A stretch of DNA of 64,000 nt, from NCBI GenBank assembly GCA_029204225.1, contig CM055106.1, positions 15,280,278 to 15,344,277 of the forward strand, read 5' to 3'. Below, in pieces: positions 35,946 through 45,989 of this stretch. The notes under the pieces are model-generated. The model ran no database searches and was not told the origin of the DNA. It saw only the letters and a list, made by a program, of their open reading frames with translations. Position 1 is the stretch's first letter. Every line of letters starts with the position of its first letter. A program made the translations under genes and the position numbers. Source of the DNA: Diphasiastrum complanatum (Eukaryota; Streptophyta; Lycopodiopsida; Lycopodiales; Lycopodiaceae).

Positions 35946-36404
35946 TTATTGAGCTGTCAAACGGGTATGACTGTCCATCGCAGTCAGATCAACAAGAGAA
36001 CTGAGTAGAGCGAACTCTTCCATTTCACCCGCTGCTCTTGGGAATAGAAGCAGTCCACATGAAAAATTACCCCCGGCTCTGATGGGTTTATCAGACTCAT
36101 CTACAACTGCCTTAATGACCTTCATGAATACCATTTGCAGAGGTATTGCGGTATCTTTACCAGCAACGGCTACAACAGTCCAATTCCTGTAGATTATGGC
36201 CAGGGTTTATAGAATTTTGAACGCCTGTCCTCTGAAGAGAAAGAGCGGGCTTGGGATGACAACTCTCTGTTCCTTTTCACTCTTTCTGGCTGTTATGGAT
36301 AATCTGCATTTTTCTGAGAGACGCAAACTTATTGTTTTGTGTAGGTAGGTTCCCAGCAGAAATAGTTTTATTTCAGCTGAGGTTGTAATGGATCTCGTGT
36401 ACAC
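35946..36404 (-). pseudogene. Unidentified coding remnant with one in-frame stop
   Basis: A single minus-strand frame from 36404 to 35946 (153 codons) is broken only by a TAA at 36209-36207. It has the composition of a real globular protein: IPSPLFLFRGQAFKIL before the stop, then TLAIIYRNWTVVAVAGKD, FMKVIKAVVDESDKPI and MEEFALLSSLVDLTAMDS, ending at a stop. I do not recognise the family. The hydrophobic/acidic pattern would suit an alpha-helical repeat protein, but that is a guess. Could be the last exon of a decayed host gene. Confidence 0.4.
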
Positions 36405-36587
36405 GATTCAGTTGGTTGATTTCTCTTCTGAATATCAGATTCCAAGAGAATCGACCTCATTCTGCCTTTTAACTTGTGTGAGCATCATAAAGAGAGGAAG
36501 TCAACAGCTAATATATAACTCTTGTTTAAGTCGGAAAGGACTCGTCTTCTGTTTTTTCAATCGACCAGTAGATAGACTTAGACTATT

Positions 36588-36734
36588 TCATATGTTGAGA
36601 CATTCCGAGTGTGAATGTTTCTCGTGGCTGGGCGAGTGGATAGACTGAGGATATCCACCTGAAAAGGCTGGATAACTCTCTGAAAATGTATGGCTATGGT
36701 GATGTCTAGAAATCCTCCATCTTGAAGCTTTCTG
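36588..36734 (-). pseudogene. Exon-like His/Ser-rich segment
   Basis: On the minus strand a strong acceptor (ttttctttttgtctccttttttgcag, ending at 36735) leads into an open frame rich in His, Ser and Pro (RHHHSHTFSESYPAF, HSPSHEKHSHSE), ending at a stop at 36588. The intron-like AT/T-rich sequence upstream runs into the satellite array at 36870, so any earlier exons have been lost or displaced. Unidentified. Confidence 0.3.
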
Positions 36735-36869
36735 CTGCAAAAAGGAGACAAAAAGAAAACCAAAAACATAAAAAACACTTGATTTGAGCAATGAGTGATG
36801 GATCTTAAACTAAACCAAGCACGAAATAGCAAGAATAGTTAGAAACAAGAATCCTGTTAGCAAGAAATC

Positions 36870-37640
36870 AACAACGGCGCAAGATGACCACAGAGGTCGC
36901 TGATGGCCTAAGAACCTCCCGCCGCAGCGGGAGGACCGCAGACGACCATCTGCGGTCCTCTGCAGTCCCTCTGCGGTCCCTAATGAGGTCCCTCTGTAGT
37001 CCTCTGCGATCTCTGCGACCGAAACACAACCTCTGCGGTCCTCTACGGTCATCTACGACCTCTGCGACCTCCTGTGCGGTCCTCTACGACCTCTGCGACC
37101 CTCTGCGGTCCCTAGTGCGGTCCGTTTGTGGTCGTCTGCGGTCCTCCCGCCGCGACGGGAGGTTATGAGGCCATTTGCGACCTCTACGGTCATATACGGT
37201 TCTCTGCGGTAATCTACGACCTCTGCGACCCTCTGCGGTCTCTACAGTCCTCTATGATTTCTGGTGTGGTCCGTCTATGGTCGTCTGCGGTCCTCCCACC
37301 GCAGCGGGAGGTTCTGAGGGCATCTGCGACCTCTGCGGTCATATACAGTTCTCTGCGGTCATCTACGACCTCTGCGGTCTCTGCGGTCCTCTACGATCCC
37401 TAGTGCGGTCCGGCTGTGGTCGTCTACGGTCCTCCCGCATCGGCGGGAGGTTCCGAGGCCATCTGCGACCTCTGTGGTCATGTACGGTCCTCTGTGGTCA
37501 TCTGTGACCTCTGTGGTCTCTGCGGTCTCTACGGTCCTCTGCGGTCCCTAGTGCGGTCCGTCTATGGTTGTCTGCGGTCCTCCGGCCGCGGCGGGAGGTT
37601 CTGAGCCTCTGCGGTCATCTACGGTCCTCTATGGTCCTCT
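36870..37640. repeat. CTCTGCGGTC array 1 with palindromes
   Basis: Tandem degenerate words of about 9-10 bp (ctctgcggtc, atctacggtc, ctctgcgacc). GC-rich palindromes sit with cores at 36915, 37143, 37292, 37431 and 37579; the last four are 139-149 bp apart, so they define a higher-order unit. The array is cut by Copia-2 at 37641 and resumes at 42666. Left of the first palindrome (36880-36914) the words run in the opposite orientation. Long open frames on both strands reflect the period, not genes. Confidence 0.92.
37636..37640. repeat. Target site duplication, left (cctct)
   Basis: cctct directly before the TGTCAG start of Copia-2, identical to 42666-42670. Five bases is the usual LTR-retrotransposon length. 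Confidence 0.88.
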
Positions 37641-37948
37641 TGTCAGAAATGGTAAACTTCTGCAACTTTGTCGCAAAACGAACACAAAGCGAGATCGAAC
37701 GAGAACAATTCGCGAAAGTCAACGTGCCTTGACTCGAAGGACGAACGATTCGCGAATCGTAAACATACCTCCAGGACCGCAAACCACAAAGGGACGCAAA
37801 AACAAAAGAAACAAAAAGAACGAAAGCAAACAAAGGGGAATCTTTCACGCTACCAGCTGGCAGCTCAACGAGCTTGGAGTCGTAGACTTCACGCCCAACT
37901 GAAACGAGTGGCAACGACGGAGAGTAACTGATTAGTTGATTAGCGTTA
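37641..37948 (+). mobile_element. Copia-2 5' LTR, truncated
   Basis: About 308 bp matching the first about 347 bp of the 3' LTR (tgtcagaaatggt ..., caacgtgccttgact ...). It contains the 16-bp palindrome acgattcgcgaatcgt. The remaining about 470 bp of the LTR is deleted. Confidence 0.9.
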
Positions 37949-38770
37949 CAGAATTTGGAAATTCAAAATCAAAACGCAACTGAAGGGCGAAGGCATCTGG
38001 TTGATGACCAAACTCTCAAAGGTGCAGCCTCCAGAGGGAGACCCGAGGAGAGCTGAATGGATCAGAAAAGATGAGCGCGCAATGGCCATCATCGTTTCGT
38101 CCATAAATGAAGATCTACTCATGCAGATTGAAGATTGCGAAAGCAGCCATGCAGCGTGGGAAAAATTAAAACAGAAGTATGAAGTGAGGACTGCAGCTTC
38201 AGTCATGCACCTTCACAATCAGCTGCAATTCATATGATGGGATGAGAACCAGTTGGATCAGCACGTTGAGAAGATAAGAACGATCTTCGCTCAGCTCGCT
38301 GCATCAGGACAGGAGCACCAGGTCCCAGCACCACATTAGCTGATGTACTTCATGAAATCTCTACCAACGTCTTATCAGTCGCTGAGAATGCTCATATTGA
38401 GTCTACCATCAACAAAGCAGTCAGTCTTGTCGCTGATGAGAGACTGATGAGAGACGAAGGCGAGGCAAGCAGTGGTCAAGAGAAGGCTCTCTTCACGAAA
38501 GGAAAGAAAAAGAAGAAGAACAAACCAAGATTTGAGAAGACGAAGTCCTCGAATCAACAATCTTCTTCCTGTGATCACTGCCACAAACCAGGCCATACGA
38601 CCAACAAATGCTAGTTCAATCCAACATTACCTTGCATGCACTGCAAGAAGAAGGGGCATTCTGCATACGATTACAGATTCAACCCAAAAAGAAAGAAGAA
38701 AGCTGAAAAAGCTAATGTTGCAGTCATCAAAGGATGCAGATAGAGGTGACGAAGCCTCACGATACTCAAT
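37947..38770 (+). pseudogene. Copia-2 GAG with zinc knuckles
   Basis: Starts without a Met at YRIWKFKI because of the deletion. It continues with LKGEGIW, DPRRAEW, AIIVSSINEDLLMQIEDCES and KYEVRTAASVMHL to a stop at 38235. Coding sense continues past it (DENQLDQHVEKIRTIFAQLA) to a second stop and a frame change, then a Lys-rich stretch. A CCHC zinc knuckle CDHCHKPGHTTNKC (38570-38611) is followed by TAG, and a second, CMHCKKKGHSAYDY, has its last Cys replaced by Tyr. GAG would form the particle and bind element RNA. Confidence 0.88.
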
Positions 38771-38776
38771 GAAGCT

Positions 38777-39133
38777 TTGACCAGCTACACTGAACACGAC
38801 TACGATGTAATCATTGATTCAGGAGCAACATCACACATCACCTGCAACAAGAAGATCTTGATCGACTTCAAAGAGCTCGAAAACAACAGAGCAGTGATTC
38901 TAGGTGATGCGAGCAAACACGATGTCAAAGGCATCGGCACTCTACAGTTGCGAACACTGTCAGGCCAAGCAGAACTGCCAGGAGCACTCTATGTGCCCTC
39001 ACTCAGAAAAGATCTGCTATCTGTCTCCAAGATGGCAGATCTTGGCATTCAAGTTTTGTTCGACGGCAACACATGCCGCATGATCGAGAAAACGACAAAC
39101 AAGTTGCTAACAGCAACTCTGATTGCATATTAA
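38777..39133 (+). pseudogene. Copia-2 aspartic protease
   Basis: 118 codons with the catalytic triad in VIIDSGATSHIT and the domain end GALYVPSLRKDLLSVS. This is the standard Copia protease that cuts GAG-POL. The active site is intact, but a stop at 39131-39133 separates it from integrase, whose pre-integrase zinc region is frameshifted around 39135-39190 (ENEDQLW seen in another frame). Confidence 0.9.
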
Positions 39134-39164
39134 ATGCATCAGAAAATGAAGATCAGCTCTGGAC

Positions 39165-40223
39165 ATGCGGAGGCTATATGACATGAGCAGAAAAGACATA
39201 GTCACAGGTCTCAAGATTTCAAGGCCCGAAACTAAGTTCTGCAAAGCTTGTCAAAAAGGCAAGCAACATCGGAATCCATTTACGCATGAGAGAAGAAGAG
39301 CCAAGGAAGTTCTTGAGCTCGTCCACTCTGATGTTTGTGGACCGATGAAGATGGATTCGCTCTCAGGTTCGAGGTACTTTCTGACGTTCATAGATGATTA
39401 CAGCCGGGTGACCACGATCTACTATTTAAAGAAGAAATCCGAAGTGTTTGATTCCTTCAAGAAGTTCGTGGCATTTGCAGAGCGACACACCTCAAAAAAG
39501 ATACAGATTCTTAGATCTGACAACATAGGTGAATACAAAAGCAAAGAATTTTCAAAATGCTGCGAAGAACAGAGGATCGAACACCAGTTCACTCCTGCAT
39601 ACACACCAGAGTATAATGGTGTAGCAAAAAGAAGAAACAGAACGCTAGTCGAAGGATCCATATGCATGATGGCACAGGCTCAATTGCCAGGTCAACTCTG
39701 GACTGAGGCAATAGCTGCAGCTGTACACCTTCAGAACAGATCAACAATGACAGCGCTGGATAACAAGACACCATATGAAATGTGGACATGTAGAAAGCCT
39801 GATCTCTCATACGTACGAGTGTTTGGATGTGCAACATACAAGCACATTCCAAAAGAAAAAATAAGCAAGCTCAGTGACAAATCAGAGCAAATAATCATGG
39901 TCGGTTACTCGAACGACACACAAGTGTACAGGCTCTACGATCCAACCACGAAGAAGGTTGTTTCGAGCAGAGATGTGAAGTTCAATGAGTCCACATTCCC
40001 TGGACTGAAAGACGAAAGAGGCCATGAGATCTTCACACTGCTGCCTATTCAAGAGGGAGATCGAGGACAGACATCAAATCAGAATGCAGAGCCGCAGACT
40101 CCAGAGCAGCAAGAAGCAGAGGATCAACCCCACGAACAAGAAACATTCAAACAGCGACGAAACGAACCTAGAAGGTCAACGAGACAAAGAAGACCTCCAG
40201 ACCGTTACTCTGACAATTTTTAG
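39165..40223 (+). pseudogene. Copia-2 integrase, catalytic Glu replaced
   Basis: The longest frame in the element (352 codons). Zinc-binding end (CKACQKGKQH), DDE core with HSDVCGPM (first Asp), FLTFIDDYSR, ILRSDNIGEYKS (second Asp) and EYNGVAKRRNRT. Here the expected catalytic Glu (usually NGVAERxNRT) is Lys, codon aaa at 39627-39629. The C-terminal part has VFGCATYKHIP, IMVGYS and YRLYDP, then a Gln/Glu/Arg-rich spacer before RT. The frame is open, yet the residue change alone should abolish strand transfer. Confidence 0.93.
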
Positions 40224-41300
40224 TGGAGCGAAGACACACAGTTCGATTGCTACAGCTTCACTGAAGAGCCAACAACATATCAAGAAGCTATCTAGAGTCC
40301 AGAGGGAGAATTCTGGAAGCAGACAATGTCATAGGAGATCGAGTTGATGAGGCGAAACGAGGCATGGACATTAGAGCCACTGCCAGAAAACAGGAAAATA
40401 GTCGACTGCAAGTGAGTATACAAGAAAAAGATGAAATTAGATGGCACCATTGGCCGCTACAAGGCAAGGCTTGTCGCGAAGGGCTACACGCAGAGATATG
40501 GTGTTGATTATTTTGACACATATTCGTCGATGGTCAAGATGACAAGCATACGACTACTCCATGCATACGCCACTCAGCACAATCTGGAAATTCACTAGAT
40601 TGATGTGAAAACAGCCTTTCTCCACGGAGATTTAGAGGAGGAAATCTATGAAATAGCTTGAAGGTTTTGAAGACCCCAACAATCGACAATATGTCTGTCA
40701 GTTGCAAAGATGCATCTATGGTCTAAAACATGCATCACGAGCTTGGTACAAGAAGCTCGATGGTCTTCTGAAGTCTCTAGACTTTAATTCTACACAACCA
40801 GACTGCAATGTCTACATAAAAAGAGTAGGAAAAGATTTTGTGATACTATCTTTGTGGACAATTCCCTGATGATAGGAAATTCCTTGATGCTGATCAAAAA
40901 CATGAAGAGTCAGATTTTTGAAAGCTACGAAATCATAGATCTTGGAGAAACAACGAAATGCATCGGGCTGGAGATCAGAAGAAATCGAACAAAGGGCAAA
41001 ATGCACTTGAGTCAGTTAGAATATGCCAGAAAGGTGCTAAAGCAGTACCACATGATGGACTGCAAAGAGAAGGCCACACTAATGATAGCTGGAGCCAAGC
41101 TCACAAAGCAGGATTGCCTAAAAACAGAAGAGGAAGAACAGAAGATGGCAGGTATACCCTACCAAAACTTAATCGGTAGTCTGATGTACCTTACAATTTG
41201 TACAAGACCCGATCTAACTTTCTCTATTTACGCCTTGAGCCAATTCTCTTCCAATCCTGGCATGACACATTGGAAAATGGAAAACGAATCCTACAGTATC
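40224..41300 (+). pseudogene. Copia-2 reverse transcriptase, frameshifted, active site altered
   Basis: Starts directly after the integrase stop. Recognisable order: [72 protein letters not shown], then the active site. The usual YVDD reads FVDN (40851-40862), so the second Asp is lost. Later blocks are in frame 40854-41303: ESYEIIDLGETTKCIGLEI, EYARKVLKQY, IGSLMYLTICTRPDLTFSI. Several stops (near 40411, 40598 and 40658) and frame changes interrupt it. Confidence 0.92.
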
Positions 41301-41896
41301 TGAAGGGTACCCAGAATATGGAATTAACTTACAGAGCTGAAAATGAAAAAAAAGGATTTGAGCTGCACCACTATAGTGATGCGAACTGGGCAAGCTGCAA
41401 AGATGATAGCAAGTCCATAACTGGAGGGTGTACAATAGCGTGCAGAGCTGCAAATAGCTAGATATGCAAAAAGCAAACCTTGGTGGCTCAATCCTCTCGC
41501 AAATCTGAATACGTCGCAGCTTCAAAGGTGGCGAATGAGGTAGTGTGGCTGCAGATGATGTTGGAGGCAATCGGGATACCACAAGAAGGGCCAAGCACGA
41601 TGATGATGGACTCTCAGAGTGCCATCTATCTGTCCCAGGATCCTGCCTTCCATTCAAAGACAAAACACATACCTTTGAAGTACCATCACATTCAAGATTT
41701 GATCTCAAAAGGAGTAATCCAGGTCCTGTATATAAAATCAGAAGACATGATTGCAGATTTGCTCACGAAGCTGCTCGACAAGCCACTCTTTGCCAAGCAA
41801 AGAAAGACAATTGGATTAAACGTACAAAGCTACAAGGTTCAAGAGGGAGTGTCAGAAATGGTGAACTCCTGCAACTTTGCCGCAACACGAACATGA
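41300..41896 (+). pseudogene. Copia-2 RNase H
   Basis: Begins with ILQYLKGTQNMELTY. It carries HHYSDANWASCKDD (Asp), a stop after RAANS (41459-41461), then KKQTLVAQSSRKSEYVAAS (Glu), TMMMDSQSAIYLSQ (Asp), HSKTKHIPLKYHHIQDLI and the ending DMIADLLTKLL. The acidic residues are preserved. The frame reads 46 bases into the 3' LTR before stopping, as is common in Copia. Confidence 0.92.
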
Positions 41897-42665
41897 AGCG
41901 AAGGTCGAATGAGAACAATTTGCAAAAGTCAACGTGCCTTGACTTGAACGACGAACGATTCGCGTATCATTCGTGAATCGTAAACATATCTCCAGGATCG
42001 CAATTCGCAAAGAGACATAAATAAAAAAGATACGAAAGAAACAAAAAGAACAAAAGCAAACGAAAAAAACAAAACAAACGAAGGAGAATCTTTCGCGCTG
42101 CCAGCTGGTAGCTCAACGAGCTTGAAGTTGTAGACTTCATGCCCAGTTGAAACGAGTGGCAACAACGGAGAATAACAGATTAGTTGATTAGTGTTAACTA
42201 GTCTTGTGATCTTGCATTTAGCTATCTTGTAAACTCCACACAGTGGAGATATAAACTATCCTTTCTGGATAAAAAAAAAAAGAAGATAATAGACATAATT
42301 TCTGTAAGAGACAGAGAGAGACGCAGTGAGTAGAACAAAAAAAAAAAAATATACTAGAAACCAAAGAGCTGTGCATGAAAGTCTGCCAACGAGCAGAACA
42401 CAACGGAAGAGCAGAGTGTCATTCCACCAACGAATGAGACACTGGCGATCTCGTTCTAAAAATGATATTCATAATACAGTTGCTCTATTTTCGTGCATCT
42501 CTTTGTCTTGCGTCGTCTGTCTTTATTTCTAGAATAGAATGTGTTCTGTGATGTGCAGTCGCGTGTCTAGGTTCCTGTGAAGCTTCTGCGAAATTCAAAG
42601 ACACAAAATTGTTCGCAAATACAAAAACAAAATCAACGAAAAAAAAAAGTTTTGCTTTTGCGACA
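41850..42665 (+). mobile_element. Copia-2 3' LTR, full length
   Basis: 816 bp from tgtcagaaatggt to ttttgcgaca, preceded by the polypurine tract. It contains a tract near 42225-42290 (gatataaactatcc) that could hold the TATA/transcription-start region, and a stretch of A-runs. Confidence 0.92.
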
Positions 42666-43960
42666 CCTCTGCGGTCATCTATGACCTCTGCGGTCTCTGC
42701 GATCCTCTATGGTTCCTAGTGCGGTCCGTATGTGGTTGTCTACGGTCCTCCTGCCGCGGCGGGAGGTTTTGACCCCATCTACGACCTATGCGATCATCTA
42801 TGGTCCTCTGTGGTCCTCTGCGGTCATCTGCGACCTCTGCAATCCCTACTGCGGTTCGTCTGTGGTCCTCCAGCCACGGCGGGAGGTTATGAGCCCATCT
42901 GCGACCTCTGCGGTCATCTACGGTCCTCTACGGTCATCTACGGTCCTTTGTAATCATCTACGGTCATCTGCGATCATCTACGGTCCTCTGCGGTCATCTA
43001 CGGTCCTCTGCGGTCCATCTGTGGTTGTCTGCGGTCCTCCCGCAACGGCAGGAGATTCTGAGGCCATCTATGACCTCTGCGGTCATATACGGTCCTCTGA
43101 GACCTCTGCGGTCTCTACGGTCCTCTGTGGTCCCTAGTGCGGTCCATCTGTGGTCATCTGCGGTCCTCCCACCGCGGCGGGAGGTTCTGAGCCCATCTAC
43201 GGTCCTCTACGGTCATCTACGGTCGTCTGCGGTCATCTGCGACCTCTTCTGTCTCTACGGTCTGTAGTGCGGTCCGTCTGTGGTTGTCTGCGGTCCTCTC
43301 GCCGTGGTGGGGGGTTTTGAAGCCATCTGCGACCTCTGCGGTCATATACGGTGCTTTGTGACCTCTGCGATTCTCTGCGGTCATCTACGGTCCTCTGCAA
43401 TCATCTACGGTCATCTACGGTTGTCTGCGGTCCGCTGTAACATCTGCGACCTTTGCGGTATCTACAGTCCGTCTGTGGTCATCTGCGGTCCTCTCGCCGT
43501 GGCGGGAGGTTTTGAGGCCATCTGCGACCTCTGCGGTCATATACGGCCCTCTATGACCTCTTCGACCTCTACGATCCTCTATGGTCTCTATGGTCCTCTG
43601 CGGTCCCTAGTGTGGTCTGTTTGTGGTCATCTACGGTCCTCCCGCCACGATGGGAGGTTCTGAGCCCATCTACGGTCTTCTACGGTCGTCTGCGGTCCTC
43701 TGCAGTCATCTGCAACCTCTGCGGTCTCTGCGGTCCGTAGTGCGGTCCGTCTGTGGTCGTCTACGGTCCTCCCACCACGGTGGGAGGTTCTGAGGCCATC
43801 TGCGACCTCTGCGGTCATATACGGTCCTTTGCGACCTCTGTGGTCCTCTGCGGTCATCTACGGTCCTCTGCGATCTCTGTGACCCTCTGCGGTCCCTAGT
43901 GCGGTCCTTTGTGACCTCTACGATCATCTGCGACCTCTGCGGTCCTCAATATGATTCTTA
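42666..43960. repeat. CTCTGCGGTC array 2 with palindromes (continuation of array 1)
   Basis: Begins with the right cctct target duplication (42666-42670) and has the same word content and orientation as array 1. Palindrome cores near 42748, 42857, 43036, 43167, 43296, 43490, 43638 and 43769, spaced 109-194 bp. Several have point changes that spoil one arm (for example gccgtggtggggggtt at 43296). No genes; the open frames on both strands are repeat by-products. Confidence 0.92.
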
Positions 43961-44027
43961 CTTAAATCCAAATATCTCAATCCGATAACCCTAAATCTGA
44001 AAATCAACCATTGCATGTTAATATTTC

Positions 44028-44041
44028 AAATTATAGATAAC
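44028..44041. repeat. 14-bp target duplication, left
   Basis: aaattatagataac, identical to 45716-45729 at the other end of the retroposon. Confidence 0.8.
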
Positions 44042-45715
44042 AAGCAAGAAAAGGAAAGCAGATGGCGGAGGAAGGGATTCCGCTCGATGTGGAGGAAGGG
44101 ATTCCGTTCGATGTGGACATGGACCTGGGGGGGTTGGCGGTGGTGAACCCGAGCGCTTGCAGTCCTCGCACAAGCGGATCTGTTTCAAATTTGTAGCATG
44201 TTCCAAAGATTTTGATGGAGATTATCTCTCCCCCCTCTCTTGCCCCCTCTTTGTCTCTTTCTGGGCTGTGCTTGGATCGTGACTTTGCTGTGCCTGATTT
44301 GGATCTCCTTGCTCTCTCGGAGACATTGAGCTCTGCTGCGCTGCGCCACCTCCCTTCTGTTGGTCTGACGGTGCAGCTCCCTTCTCCTCTTCTGTCTGCT
44401 CTATCTGCTTTCCCTCCTACGTCTGCTACTGTGGAATTGGTGAGTCCTTGCTCTCAACACTCGGTCATTTGTCTGTCTCTTGCAGCCCGGTTCTCAGTCA
44501 GCATGGCGGATTCGATAGAATCGCGGCCTCCTTCTTCAACAGACAAGGTGGGCCCCAGCAAAAGGAAGTATGTCAAGAAGCAGTACAAGGGAGTCTCCAG
44601 ACTGCAACCCCACATGACTGCCAGGTTGTTGCAGGTGGTGCCTTTTGTCCCTCTCCATGTCAGGCGCCCTCATCTTCTCAAACGCAAACTCTGAAGGCAA
44701 CGAGTATGGTGTCCTACCTCCAGGCCTGTCGGGCAGGGGCAGCAGCAGTCTCATCACCCCTGCTGCATTCAGGACACCTTCTGGGTGCTTTTGCAGCAAG
44801 CTCAGATGCACTCTCTGGCCGCACCGGCCCTGATCTCTCTCATACAGATGGCGGCACAAATAGCGGATTTGCTTGCCGATCTGACCATTCCACTTTGTCG
44901 GCTGATCTGAAGGTGTGTTCCTTTTAGCTTCATCCTACTCTTTTTCAAGACTACATTGCTCAGCTTGCTGATATTACTGTGGTTACGTATTTCATGGGGA
45001 AACCCCCTTATGCGGATGGGACTAAGAGGTTTGGGGATATATAGTGGGGCCCTCCCTAACTAACATGGCCCCTCTTTTGCTTCTCCTTTGATCTTTCTTC
45101 TCCTAGGGAGATGCCTCCACTCTCCCTTCCTCTGAATCTATCTGGACTTCTTCTCTTTTTTGTCCAAACACTCAGCCCCTTTTCCGCTCTCACCCTCGTC
45201 TTTCTGTTTCCTTAGCCACTAAAGGCCTTTATTCCCTTGCTCAGTTGGTCCATATCCCTCCTTGCCAAGTCCTTTCCTCATCTACCCTCTCTTTATCAGA
45301 GAGCGGGTTGTTTTTATTGGCTGCCTTTTGTGTCATCCCGCTTCACATTTCCCGCGTCCTGCCCGTGGACCTTTCCGGTTGAAATCCGCCCCTTTCACCC
45401 TCCCTCTTTTCTTATTCTTCCCTGCATCGTCGTCAGTTTTCCTCTCTTTTTCCGGATTACCTTAACCACCTTTAGTTGACCTCTGACTCTCCGCCTGCTT
45501 GGCGCTCCCACCTCCATATTGTTTGATCTCTACCGGTAGGGAATCTATGGTACCTCGCCTATCGCATGCCTACCAAATCCCTTTCTTTGCTGTCCAAGTG
45601 GCCTTTCCTTGATGATCGCCTATGGAGTAAGCTATAGTAGTTTTTGGCCATGGAAGCCGCTGTCTGGTTTTTTGTACATTTGTCAATATCTAATAGTGAA
45701 ATTAAGCTTAAAAAA
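44042..45715 (+). mobile_element. Non-LTR retroposon copy with A-tail and 14-bp target duplication
   Basis: A 1.67-kb GC-richer segment flanked by identical aaattatagataac copies and ending ...gaaattaagcttaaaaaaaa. An A-tail plus a long target duplication is the hallmark of LINE-machinery insertion. The + strand contains open stretches (44212-44694, 44448-44927) without a recognised domain. Near the 3' end a frame reads WRSHLHIV and NLWYLAYRMPT, reminiscent of the zinc-finger tail after a LINE RT, followed by a TTTTTGTACATTTGTC-like 3' UTR. No RT domain is present, so it is an internally deleted LINE, a non-autonomous relative or a retrogene. Confidence 0.72.
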
Positions 45716-45729
45716 AAATTATAGATAAC
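45716..45729. repeat. 14-bp target duplication, right
   Basis: aaattatagataac, partly overlapping the A-tail; matches 44028-44041. Confidence 0.8.
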
Positions 45730-45989
45730 TATAATTTTAGAATTTCTAGTCTACGATAATCCATTGATACAATATCATATTGATCAATATTATTAGAGTG
45801 AATGAAATTGGCCTTAAAGTGACGTTGATTGATGCGGGTGGTGGACTATTGGGCTTGCTCAAATCAGCAAACAACTTCTCAGCATATGAGTGATCCAAAG
45901 CTCATTGGTTTGTGAAAAGTGAGGCACGTTGGATATTTTTGCTTTCTATATGATACATTGTATTTTTACCCCATATGTACCCGATGTCA

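Larger units (their letters stand above)
37641..42665 (+). mobile_element. Copia-2, complete-ended but internally deleted Ty1/Copia element
   Basis: Bounded by TG...CA and a perfect cctct target duplication, 5025 bp, inserted in the CTCTGCGGTC array. Order: truncated 5' LTR, GAG, zinc knuckles, protease, integrase, RT, RNase H, polypurine tract (caagagggag), 3' LTR. A deletion joins the 5' LTR at about 37948 directly to GAG at YRIWKF and removes the rest of the LTR, the primer site and the GAG start; gtta at the joint occurs on both sides. Stops, frameshifts and changed active-site residues make every domain inactive. Ordinary plant Copia lineage. Confidence 0.95.

Noticed and set aside
36870-43960. 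CRISPR-like spacing of palindromic repeats
   Set aside because: Spacers are themselves repeats of the same words, spacing is irregular, no cas genes are present and the setting is plant-type nuclear DNA.
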